Shown: in pieces, positions 1 through 7,392 of the stretch | Layout of the letters: every line of letters starts with the position of its first letter | Position numbering within the stretch: position 1 is the first letter of the stretch | Assembly (NCBI GenBank): GCA_964431385.1 | Contig: CAYSJM010000040.1 | Coordinates: 1 to 29,051, forward strand | Reading direction: 5' to 3' | Origin: UTCHB3 sp964431385 | GTDB lineage: Bacteria > Bacteroidota > Ignavibacteria > Ignavibacteriales > Ignavibacteriaceae | DNA: 29,051 nucleotides | The notes under the pieces: model-generated | The model's input: the letters and a program-made list of their open reading frames with translations, nothing else | Databases searched by the model: none | What the model was told of the DNA's origin: nothing | Program-made: the position numbers and the translations under genes

Positions 1-318
<318 letters not shown>

Positions 319-390
319 TTAATTTTATTTTAATTTTATGTTTTGTGATTTTGTATCCTCTCTTTCAATTTTATTGAACAACCCCGATTT

Positions 391-510
391 TTTCCGGTGG
401 TTATAGCTGCAAGGAAACACCTCTTCCCATTTCGAACAGAGAAGTTAAGCTTGCATACGCCGATGGTACTACATGCGCAGGTGTGTGGGAGAGTAGGTAG
501 CTGCCGGTTT
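391..510 (+). rRNA. 5S ribosomal RNA
   Basis: This is the 5S RNA of the large subunit, about 120 nt and the expected length. Terminal helix I is visible: CCGGTGG at 394-400 pairs with CTGCCGG at 501-507, including G-U pairs. The conserved internal segment CCCATTTCGAACAGAGAAGTTAAGC (about 426-450) is typical of bacterial 5S loops B and C. It lies about 70 bases after the 23S 3' end and is followed directly by an intrinsic terminator. Exact ends could shift by 1-3 bases. Confidence 0.95.
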
Positions 511-518
511 TATTTTTT

Positions 519-544
519 AAGCCCCATTTTTTTGGGGCTTTTTT
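519..544 (+). terminator. Intrinsic terminator of the rRNA operon
   Basis: A 7-bp stem, AAGCCCC (519-525) with GGGGCTT (534-540), encloses an 8-base T-rich loop and is followed by a T run (539-544 and beyond). It sits 8 bases after the 5S gene and is a classic Rho-independent terminator for the rRNA transcript. Confidence 0.92.
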
Positions 545-560
545 ATTTTAAACCATTTCA

Positions 561-568
561 TAAATTTG
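561..568 (+). promoter_or_regulatory. Candidate -7 promoter element before the PRX-like lipoprotein gene
   Basis: TAAATTTG matches the Bacteroidetes-type -7 consensus TAnnTTTG exactly and lies 68 bases before the ATG at 637, just downstream of the rRNA terminator. No good TTTG -33 box stands at the usual 19-21 base distance, so this is a half-match only. Confidence 0.35.
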
Positions 569-636
569 CTGTCCAGCAATCATTATTCTTCATCCCCATT
601 ATTATCTAATTCACCACTTTTAATGAAAGAAAACAG

Positions 637-1236
637 ATGAAAAAGATTTTATTTGTACTGATAACCGGACTATTATTCGTTGCCTGCACCAAAAAGGAAG
701 CAGTTGCGAACGAACAAGACAATTCCAAAGCGTTGGATACAATAGTAAATAATTTCTCACTTCCCGATCTTGATGGGAAATCGCATTCTCTAATTGATTA
801 TAAAACCTCCAAGGCGATTGTTTTGATGTTTATTTCTACAGAGTGTCCGGTATCTAATGCCTATAACTCCAGAATGGCATCCTTAGCAAAGGCTTACAAA
901 GAGAAGGGTATATCTTTTCTGGGGATTAATTCAAATAAAGCCGAAGATGTAGCTTCTATAAAGAAACATGCTGAGACACATGGTTTTGATTTTTCAATTC
1001 TTAAAGATGCGGGTAATAAAGTTGCTGATCAGCTCTCTGCTTCCTTCACTCCTGAGGTATTTGTAATGAGTGGCGATCTTAAACTTCTTTACCACGGTCG
1101 CATCGACGACAAAAGAAGAGAAGAAGAAGTGACAACAAAAGATCTTTCCAACGCTCTCGATGAAATTCTCGCCGGTAAATCGGTTACAGTGGCAAGAACT
1201 AAAGCATTTGGTTGCACAATTAAAAGAGTTAACTAA
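637..1236 (+). CDS. Peroxiredoxin-like (PRX-like/redoxin) lipoprotein
   Basis: This is an envelope thioredoxin-fold protein of 199 residues. A lipoprotein signal with lipobox LFVAC puts the acylated Cys at residue 17, followed by a charged linker, so membrane anchoring is likely. The redoxin domain spans about residues 38-185. Its active-site region reads TECPVSNAY with a single Cys at 70; there is no CXXC. A second Cys lies near the C-terminus in GCTIKR (Cys193). A lone N-terminal Cys plus a distant C-terminal Cys is the pattern I recall for the PRX-like 1 group of the AhpC/TSA superfamily, whose substrate is not established. Peroxide reduction or thiol exchange in the periplasm is inferred. 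The ATG is preceded by GAAAGAAAACAG, a weak SD. A CXXC thioredoxin follows 41 bases downstream and could share its transcript. Confidence 0.85.
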   Translation: MKKILFVLITGLLFVACTKKEAVANEQDNSKALDTIVNNFSLPDLDGKSHSLIDYKTSKAIVLMFISTECPVSNAYNSRMASLAKAYKEKGISFLGINSNKAEDVASIKKHAETHGFDFSILKDAGNKVADQLSASFTPEVFVMSGDLKLLYHGRIDDKRREEEVTTKDLSNALDEILAGKSVTVARTKAFGCTIKRVN

Positions 1237-1277
1237 CTCGTTTCAGGTTCAGGAATTAGTTATCAGGTCTTAATTTG

Positions 1278-1775
1278 ATGTTTGGAATTAAAACTGTATT
1301 AATTGTCGCTCTGTACCTTGTTTTGTGTTCTTTCTCAGTGGAAGTGCAGGCTCAGGAAGTGAAGATTATAGATGAAAAAGGAATGAAATCACTGATTGAG
1401 TCTCGGGGTGGAAAACCATTATTTATTAATTTTTGGGCTACCTGGTGTATGCCATGTACCGAAGAATTCCCGGATATTGTAAAACTCTCAAAGAATTATC
1501 CGGATTTCGAATTTGTTGCAGTTAGTCTGGATCATCATGATGAGATTAAAAGCAAAATTCAACCATTTCTTAAAAAAATGAAACCGGGCTTTAAGAATTA
1601 TGTAGCAAAGTTTAAGGATGATCAGATATTAATCGAGATGATAAACAAAAAATGGAACGGAGCTATTCCGGCTACTGTAATTTATAACAGTAAAGGGAAG
1701 CAAATATCATTTCATGCCAAAAAACTTAGCTACAAAGAATTTGAGGCTGAACTAAAGAAAATAGTCTCCAATTAA
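1278..1775 (+). CDS. TlpA-like exported thioredoxin
   Basis: This is a periplasmic thiol-disulfide oxidoreductase of 165 residues. A hydrophobic signal segment (about residues 4-20, likely cut after VQAQ) is followed by a thioredoxin fold. The active site FWATWCMPC has Cys57 and Cys60. A cis-Pro loop (GAIPATVIY) and a C-terminal strand/helix complete the fold. WCxPC with the FxxxxWATWC lead-in is characteristic of TlpA/ResA-type reductases, which keep exported cysteines reduced, for instance in cytochrome c maturation. No cytochrome gene is nearby, so the client is unknown. An in-frame TTG immediately precedes the ATG at 1278; I chose the ATG. The upstream PRX-like lipoprotein is a plausible redox partner (inference). 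The gene ends one base from the end of the convergent gene at 1777. Confidence 0.88.
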   Translation: MFGIKTVLIVALYLVLCSFSVEVQAQEVKIIDEKGMKSLIESRGGKPLFINFWATWCMPCTEEFPDIVKLSKNYPDFEFVAVSLDHHDEIKSKIQPFLKKMKPGFKNYVAKFKDDQILIEMINKKWNGAIPATVIYNSKGKQISFHAKKLSYKEFEAELKKIVSN

Positions 1776-1776
1776 A

Positions 1777-3924
1777 TTATTTGAGTAAAATAAGTTTTTT
1801 CGTAATTCGCTTTATTCCACTGTCAAGTTGATAGAAGTAAATTCCAGAAGAAAGGGAACCGGCATCGAGATTTAACTGATACACTCCCGGTTGATGAAGT
1901 GTATTAACCGGGGTTGCTACTATTTTTCCTGTAATGTCGAAAACCATCAATCTCACTGTTCCTGCAACAGGAGTAGAATATTTAATAACGGTTGAATTGT
2001 TGAACGGATTAGGATAGTTCTGCTCGAGTGTATATTGTTGAGGTATTTCTGCCTCAACTTGATCTTTGATGTCGGTAGTGTAACTGAATCCGATTTTAAT
2101 TATCCCGCCAAATTCATCCACCGCAAAAGCTGTAGAGTCGTTATCAAAATGGACCTGAATCAATTTATTATCGGTAACTGCCCTCAATACTTTCCAAGAA
2201 TCACCTGTATCAGTTGTGTAGAGTAAAAATCCTCTATCAGCTACAACTAATCCATAGTTTTTTCGAAAATCAATATAATTAAAATTAAAGGGGAGAGGGT
2301 TTACAGAACTGATTAGAGTTCGTTTTTTTGTATCCAACTTTACAATATAACCCTTGTTTGCCGCTAAGAAAGCAACTGAGTCTGAAGGTGCTGCGAGTGA
2401 GTTTACCCCGGCAGCACTCGGAAACTGAGGATAAATTGAATTCTTGGTTTTTCCATAGTCGGTTAAAAAATTGATAGCCGTTAGAGCATTTGATGTAATT
2501 GCAGACTTGTCACCGGTTCTAAAGATATTGTCGTTATATGAAATGGAGTTTTCAAAAGGCCAGGTTAAACCGCCATCAGTTGTCCAACGATCCAGAAAAC
2601 TTGTGGGATAATAGGGGGAGCGATGAAGGATTGATCTTTCGGAATTGAATCTTGCAAATCCCAGGATCATTTCACTTGTATCCCCGTAAACAGTTGTAAA
2701 GGTGATACCACCATTCGTTGAAACTTTGGCTGCGGAGCGTCCAAAAGGGTTGGCATAAATGACGCTGTTCAGTCCAATGTAAACTCCATCATTCTGTCGA
2801 TAGAATTTCCAGTTTGCGATTAGTGCATCAGAATACCAGCTGGCACCCTCGTCACTTGTTACAGAAGTTGTTTCAGAAGTAATCACTTTAAATTTTGCCG
2901 GTATTTCAGGGGTTTTGATTAAACCCTTGATAATTCCGTTAAATGGGCGTGAATTTGATAATTTTTGCCAGTTTCGCAGTGATGTAATCGACTCAATAAT
3001 AAAGCCACCCTTACCAACAATAATTCCGGATAAGGTATCCTTGAAACATCCTGAAAGCCAACTTAGTCCCTCGGAGTGGTTATTCAATAATCTAATCCAA
3101 TTAGAACCGGAATCAGTTGAGTACTCTATCATTCCTGCTGCCGTAACAATTAAACATTTTGAGTTTAAAAAGTAGTATTTTCCTGCATGATGCCCAGGGT
3201 GATTGGAAAGGATCCATGTTAAACCATCATCAGTCGATTTCATCAGCCGGATCGTGGTTGAGTTGGTGTCTGAAACAAAGAATGAATAAATTGTATCAGA
3301 AAACTCAAACGATTTTAGATCGGTAACATGAACTGCATTGTTGACAAAAGACCAGGATTGTCCATTATTTGTAGATCGGTATATACCGCGGTTCGCCCCT
3401 TTAAATCCCGCAATTAGGGTACCATGTGATGAAATACAGATTGAAGATAATTCTTTCTTGGGGAGTGCTGATAATAGCGAGAAGGAAATTCCGTTGTCCT
3501 CAGAGATATAAATTGTGCCGTCATTCGTACCGGCATAGATTCTGTTGTTTGGTCCCCGGGAGAGAGCATTGCATATAAGAGGTTCAGGGAGATCAAAAAT
3601 ATTCCAGGAATCTCCCGCATTAGTAGTCGTATAGATCGAACCACTGTCACAAGAAATGATTTCAAAACCATCTTTGGAGAGAGTAGAAGTTTTATAATAT
3701 CCTTTTAAAGCAAGTTTTGGCTCAAGATTGAAAATCGAAGATGTGACTTTATAAAACGAATTCTTTGTCAGGAGGATGTAACCGGTACTGTTATCAATAT
3801 ATTCAACTGTTACATAGTTATTCCCCGAGGGCTGTGGGAAAACCCATTGCGTGTGGACTCCTTGGGTCAATAATTCTGAAGAAAAGAGCACCACTAAGAA
3901 GATAAAAACTTTAAATTTTTCCAT
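1777..3924 (-). CDS. Secreted Asp-box (BNR/Ycf48-like) repeat protein with T9SS sorting domain
   Basis: This is a large exported protein of 715 residues. It begins with a signal peptide (MEKFKVFIFLVVLFSSELLTQ) and continues with about nine Asp-box motifs of the form S/T-x-D/N-x-G-x-x-W/F, such as TTNAGDSW, STNNGQSW, STDDGLTW, STDSGSNW, TTDGGLTW and TTDTGDSW. These repeats mark a Ycf48/BNR-type beta-propeller. Residues about 630-715 are a type A T9SS sorting domain: LEQNYPNPFNNST, then GKIVATPV, then GIYFYQLDSG and a basic-hydrophobic end (ITKKLILLK). Such domains are cut off after passage through the outer membrane, leaving cargo released or surface-attached. The protein's own function cannot be read; it may bind ligands or glycans, as no enzyme motif is seen. 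It is divergent from a protein of the same design at 4017. Confidence 0.88.
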   Translation of the reverse strand: MEKFKVFIFLVVLFSSELLTQGVHTQWVFPQPSGNNYVTVEYIDNSTGYILLTKNSFYKVTSSIFNLEPKLALKGYYKTSTLSKDGFEIISCDSGSIYTTTNAGDSWNIFDLPEPLICNALSRGPNNRIYAGTNDGTIYISEDNGISFSLLSALPKKELSSICISSHGTLIAGFKGANRGIYRSTNNGQSWSFVNNAVHVTDLKSFEFSDTIYSFFVSDTNSTTIRLMKSTDDGLTWILSNHPGHHAGKYYFLNSKCLIVTAAGMIEYSTDSGSNWIRLLNNHSEGLSWLSGCFKDTLSGIIVGKGGFIIESITSLRNWQKLSNSRPFNGIIKGLIKTPEIPAKFKVITSETTSVTSDEGASWYSDALIANWKFYRQNDGVYIGLNSVIYANPFGRSAAKVSTNGGITFTTVYGDTSEMILGFARFNSERSILHRSPYYPTSFLDRWTTDGGLTWPFENSISYNDNIFRTGDKSAITSNALTAINFLTDYGKTKNSIYPQFPSAAGVNSLAAPSDSVAFLAANKGYIVKLDTKKRTLISSVNPLPFNFNYIDFRKNYGLVVADRGFLLYTTDTGDSWKVLRAVTDNKLIQVHFDNDSTAFAVDEFGGIIKIGFSYTTDIKDQVEAEIPQQYTLEQNYPNPFNNSTVIKYSTPVAGTVRLMVFDITGKIVATPVNTLHQPGVYQLNLDAGSLSSGIYFYQLDSGIKRITKKLILLK

Positions 3925-3928
3925 GATA

Positions 3929-3957
3929 TTGTTTTTCGCAGAAAAATAATTAATTTG
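3929..3957 (+). promoter_or_regulatory. Candidate promoter for the Asp-box protein gene at 4017
   Basis: TTG at 3929-3931 is followed 19 bases later by TAATTTG at 3951-3957, a one-mismatch version of the TTTG / TAnnTTTG promoter. The layout closely resembles the rplM promoter: both have TTGTTTTTC, an A-rich spacer and then ATTTGTG. It lies in the 92-base divergent region 3925-4016. Predicted transcription would start near 3965, leaving a leader of about 50 bases. Confidence 0.45.
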
Positions 3958-4016
3958 TGCACAGCCATTTTACGAAATAGTTATTTGATTTCCAAATTTT
4001 CTTATCAGGCAGTGTC

Positions 4017-6362
4017 ATGAGTCTTAAATACTTTATGAAAATAATTTGTAAGACCGGGTTGGTTCTCTTCCTTCTTTTACACACCTCTCTCTTGTCGCAA
4101 TCCGTAGAATTCAAACATTACAAACCGGTTCCCGGAGAAGGATACACTTCGCTTGCTCAGGATAATTTTGGAAACATTGTATTTGCGGGTGAGTTTATAA
4201 AATTCGCAAAATATACCCCTGAAACAGGCGATTGGCTCTGTTTTAACCTTCCTGAGTTTGGGACTGTGACCGATATCTCTTTTACACAGAACGGTATTTG
4301 TTACGCAATAGTTGACAGTCTAAGGATTTTAAAAAGTTCAGATCATGGTATTTCCTGGCGACAAATCAAAACTTCTTCTCAAAAACTTGCCGGAATAAAT
4401 GCAGTTGATGACATTTACTTTTATGTTATAAACTATAGTGATGGAATACTCCAGAGTCCAAATGGGGGGATGGATTTGTTAACCAAGTTTGCCCATCCTC
4501 TGGATGACAGGATAAGAAAAATAGGGTTTATCGACAGATACAGCGGTTTAGCGTCGGGAAATTTTGTGTATGTAGCCAGAAATCAGACTCTCCAAAAAAT
4601 GTTCTATAAAGGGACTCCGGTTACCGGATTTAATGTCCTGAAACCAACTCAGATACTTCTAAATACAACTTCAAATCTTGTGATGATAGAGAGTCTCGAT
4701 GACACGGGTTCAGTCTTGAAAAGTTTTGAGGCGGATATATCAAGGGTTGATGTCTCAGATTCAAATCGCTGGTTTGTTAAGCTTGTTGATGGGCGAATTT
4801 ACAGAACACTTGATTCAGGCTTAAATTGGTCACTTATCACGACCAATATGCCCGCGAATCTGACCGCAGTAAAAATGTATTCAAACACGAATGGATTTCT
4901 TATTTCTGAAAGGAAGATTTATGAAACCTCCAATTCAGGGTTAAACTGGAATACAACTCAGTATGCGGCTGAATTTCCGTATGACCTTGCGACCGTGGGA
5001 TATGGAGACACTCTCTACTTCAAAAGATCCGGTACTCTATATTTTTCACCTGATATGGGTAATACAATTAATAATATTGTGACACCGGCTGCACCCTTAG
5101 CATTTGCTGTTACCGATAATGGAAGGCTTGTAGTCGCAACTAACGATAGACTCTATATTTCTTCTGATAATGGAATAACATGGATTGATCGTTCTATTCA
5201 TAACGGCGGAGGGATTACTTATTCTAAAATGGAAGCGAGAGGCAATAATATTTATGTTGTTGGCTTGGATGCACGAGTTGGATTAAGTAGCGATCTTGGA
5301 GTCACTTGGCAACTATTTTATCTTCCATCAGACAGGACACCACTATCTTTATCGATTCAAAATGAAAATACATTTACTGTAACACTTGCTGATTACAATA
5401 TTTGCTATACTACAGATCGCGGAAATTCGTGGTTTCTTACAAGGTGTGATTTCGATGGTCAGCCAAGAAAAGCACATTTTTATAACGACCGCGAATGCAT
5501 AGTTTCGACCGGAAATTCTTTGATCAAGAGTAGTGATCGGGGAATAACATGGACTTATATATTAACTCTGCCGGCATTTGAAGTCAGCACTCTTTATATG
5601 GAGGATGGACGGATTATTGTAACCACCAATTACAATGGAAAAAACTGGCTTGGTTACAGTTCCAACAAAGGATTGATTTGGACGGTGATGAATCCCGGTC
5701 ATGACAAGCGTCTGAACTTGATAGTTCAGGATAAGAATAAACAGATTAATCTGTTCTCACTCGATGGTCGATCTGTTCGTTTGGTCGATTATAAAACCCT
5801 GCCGGTGGAATTTACAGATTTTTCTTGTAGAAGTGGGTCCGACGGAAAAGTTTATATTGAGTGGAGTACGGCGAGTGAGACTAATAATTACGGTTTTGAG
5901 GTGCAAAGATTTGCAGGTGACGCCTGGAGTATTGTTGCATTTGTAAAAGGGCATGGGACAACTGTCTCTAATTCCACCTATTCATTTATTGATAATATTG
6001 AAGACCCGGGCACAAAAAATGTGAAATACAGACTGAAGCAAATTGATTACGATGGTACTTTTGCCGTTAGTAATGAAATTGCTGTGGATATTTTGGTCAA
6101 TGGATTTCAATTGCTTCAGAATTATCCAAATCCTTTTAATCCTACAACAAAGATTGATTTTACGATTATAGAACCTTCAGAAATTCTTCTCGCATTATAC
6201 GATATGACAGGAGGGTTGGTACAGAATTTGTTTTCGGGTCTGCAGCAACCGGGGCATTATAGAATTGAAGTGGCAATGCCGGGATTAGCCAGTGGAAATT
6301 ATTTAGTGAGATTGGATACTCGCAATTACAGCAAGACCATTAAAATTACATTTCTGAAATAG
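4017..6362 (+). CDS. Secreted Asp-box (BNR/Ycf48-like) repeat protein with Fn3-like and T9SS sorting domains
   Basis: This is an exported protein of 781 residues. An N-terminal signal (hydrophobic stretch VLFLLLHTSLLSQ) is followed by repeated Asp-box motifs: SSDHGISW, TLDSGLNW, TSNSGLNW, SSDNGITW, SSDLGVTW, TTDRGNSW, SSDRGITW and SSNKGLIW. They indicate a beta-propeller like that of plant/cyanobacterial Ycf48 and BNR proteins. Residues about 595-693 form an Fn3-like module beginning LPVEFTDF with EWSTASETNNYGFEVQR, a segment often placed before sorting domains in this group. Residues about 695-781 are a T9SS type A sorting domain (LLQNYPNPFNPTT; GHYRIEV; SGNYLVRLDT; KTIKITFLK). It shares its architecture with the divergent neighbour at 1777-3924 and is probably co-secreted with it. 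An in-frame ATG at 4035 is an alternative start that keeps the signal peptide. No enzymatic residues are recognised. Confidence 0.88.
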   Translation: MSLKYFMKIICKTGLVLFLLLHTSLLSQSVEFKHYKPVPGEGYTSLAQDNFGNIVFAGEFIKFAKYTPETGDWLCFNLPEFGTVTDISFTQNGICYAIVDSLRILKSSDHGISWRQIKTSSQKLAGINAVDDIYFYVINYSDGILQSPNGGMDLLTKFAHPLDDRIRKIGFIDRYSGLASGNFVYVARNQTLQKMFYKGTPVTGFNVLKPTQILLNTTSNLVMIESLDDTGSVLKSFEADISRVDVSDSNRWFVKLVDGRIYRTLDSGLNWSLITTNMPANLTAVKMYSNTNGFLISERKIYETSNSGLNWNTTQYAAEFPYDLATVGYGDTLYFKRSGTLYFSPDMGNTINNIVTPAAPLAFAVTDNGRLVVATNDRLYISSDNGITWIDRSIHNGGGITYSKMEARGNNIYVVGLDARVGLSSDLGVTWQLFYLPSDRTPLSLSIQNENTFTVTLADYNICYTTDRGNSWFLTRCDFDGQPRKAHFYNDRECIVSTGNSLIKSSDRGITWTYILTLPAFEVSTLYMEDGRIIVTTNYNGKNWLGYSSNKGLIWTVMNPGHDKRLNLIVQDKNKQINLFSLDGRSVRLVDYKTLPVEFTDFSCRSGSDGKVYIEWSTASETNNYGFEVQRFAGDAWSIVAFVKGHGTTVSNSTYSFIDNIEDPGTKNVKYRLKQIDYDGTFAVSNEIAVDILVNGFQLLQNYPNPFNPTTKIDFTIIEPSEILLALYDMTGGLVQNLFSGLQQPGHYRIEVAMPGLASGNYLVRLDTRNYSKTIKITFLK

Positions 6363-6566
6363 TCACCCTATTTCTTGAAAGTGAGACGAAGCTTTTTTAC
6401 CTGCAATACACTTCGAATTTTTGTTGTTGTATCTTTCGAAGTGGTTGCACCAAACAGCGAGTTCTTTTCTACAATCGCCAATCAATTCCTTTCCTGCAAA
6501 ACCCGCAAATTTGCAACTGTAGTCACAGAATTGTGGGAATACGAAGTCTTTGTTTTTAATTTCCAT
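6363..6566 (-). CDS. Small five-cysteine protein, uncharacterised
   Basis: This predicted 67-residue soluble protein has five Cys in an ordered pattern: Cys14 and Cys18 (FCDYSCKFAGF), Cys32 (GDCRKELAVWC), Cys40 and Cys53 (NKNSKC). The pattern C-x3-C-x13-C-R-x6-C-x12-C, with aromatic residues between, resembles small Cys-rich proteins I have seen scattered in bacterial genomes and looks like a metal or Fe-S binding site; that reading is inference. No signal peptide is seen. The stop codon directly abuts the stop of the convergent gene ending at 6362, with no base between them. The ATG lies 66 bases from the divergent GGGPS gene, and no strong SD is visible. The opposite strand carries a competing open frame (6375-6599), which I reject because its product shows no motif. 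Confidence 0.55.
   Translation of the reverse strand: MEIKNKDFVFPQFCDYSCKFAGFAGKELIGDCRKELAVWCNHFERYNNKNSKCIAGKKASSHFQEIG
6402..6449. repeat. Inverted repeat (stem-loop) inside the small Cys-rich gene
   Basis: CACTTCGAA at 6409-6417 is perfectly complementary to TTCGAAGTG at 6435-6443, and a further TGCAA (6402-6406) pairs with TTGCA (6445-6449) across a small internal loop. The hairpin loop has 17 bases. It has no T run on either side that would make it a standard terminator. It lies between two convergent stop regions and the coding sequence of the small gene, so it may serve as a processing or 3'-end structure for the gene ending at 6362. Confidence 0.5.
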
Positions 6567-6632
6567 GCCAATTCGCTAAATTTTAATAGAATAATCTGAA
6601 ATTTAAGCAAAATTGGAAAAACTACACATTTG

Positions 6633-7379
6633 ATGACCATCCTTTCTTCGATACAAACAAAATTATCTAATCAACGAGCATTATATTTTATTCTTCTTGA
6701 TCCTGACCGGTTTCACGGTGCCGATCTTGAAGAATTTGCCAACAGATGTGCAACAGCCGGAGTAGATGGCTTCCTGGTAGGCGGTAGTTTAATGGTTTCC
6801 GGTGATTTTGACCTTGCTATTAAGACTCTTAAGAACCTCACTCACTTGCCTGTGATAATATTTCCCGGGGGTTTAAGTCAGATTTCACCTTTTGCAGATG
6901 CAATTCTTTTCCTTTCGATAATAAGCGGTAGAAACCCGGAACATCTTATCGGAAAACATGTGATTGCTGCACCCGTTATTAAAAAATATGGATTAGAGGC
7001 AATTTCAACAGGATATATGCTGATAGAATCAGGTCGGCGTACGACTGCGGAGTATATGAGTGGAAGTGCACCAATTCCGAGACATAAGCCTGAAATCGCG
7101 GTTGCGACAGCACTTGCGGCAGAATATCTCGGTATGAAAATGATCTACCTCGAAGGAGGTTCCGGAGCGGATAACCCTGTATCTTTTGAGATGGTATCTG
7201 CGGTTGCAAAGAATATTTCGATACCCGTTATTGTCGGCGGTGGGATAAAAACTGCCGAAACAGCCGGAAAAATGGTGGATTCCGGTGCGAAAATAATTGT
7301 GACAGGCAATCATTTCGAAGAGAAAAAGAATTGGGATTTATTACAAGATTTTGCTGATGCCGTAAAGGGGCGGGTTTAG
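6633..7379 (+). CDS. Geranylgeranylglyceryl phosphate synthase family protein (GGGPS/PcrB-like)
   Basis: This is a TIM-barrel prenyltransferase of 248 residues. The family joins sn-glycerol-1-phosphate to a polyprenyl diphosphate, the first ether-bond step of archaeal-type lipids. The family hallmarks are in order: LLDPDRF near residue 22 (metal/substrate Asp), VGGSLMVSGDF (about 48), FPGGLSQIS (about 75), YLEGGSGADNPV (about 171) and VGGGIKT (about 203), then TGNHFEE. The phosphate-binding glycines and the YxEGGSGA segment are intact, and the length fits the group II enzymes found in Bacteroidetes relatives. Prenyl chain length (heptaprenyl versus geranylgeranyl) cannot be read from the sequence. 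A TTG precedes the ATG directly; I chose the ATG at 6633. The glycosyltransferase gene at 7393 follows after 13 bases, suggesting cotranscription. Confidence 0.9.
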   Translation: MTILSSIQTKLSNQRALYFILLDPDRFHGADLEEFANRCATAGVDGFLVGGSLMVSGDFDLAIKTLKNLTHLPVIIFPGGLSQISPFADAILFLSIISGRNPEHLIGKHVIAAPVIKKYGLEAISTGYMLIESGRRTTAEYMSGSAPIPRHKPEIAVATALAAEYLGMKMIYLEGGSGADNPVSFEMVSAVAKNISIPVIVGGGIKTAETAGKMVDSGAKIIVTGNHFEEKKNWDLLQDFADAVKGRV

Positions 7380-7392
7380 AAAGCCATGAGGG

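Noticed and set aside
319..390. Possible tRNA in the 23S-5S spacer
   Set aside because: The spacer is AT-rich and only about 70 bases, with no T-loop GTTCGA motif or cloverleaf arms.
397..609. Open frame of 70 codons on the plus strand
   Set aside because: It lies across the 5S rRNA gene and the rRNA terminator; the translation has no protein-like motif.
6375..6599. Plus-strand open frame of 74 codons opposite the small Cys-rich gene
   Set aside because: It has no recognisable motif and runs past the start of the minus-strand frame, whose ordered Cys pattern is more convincing.
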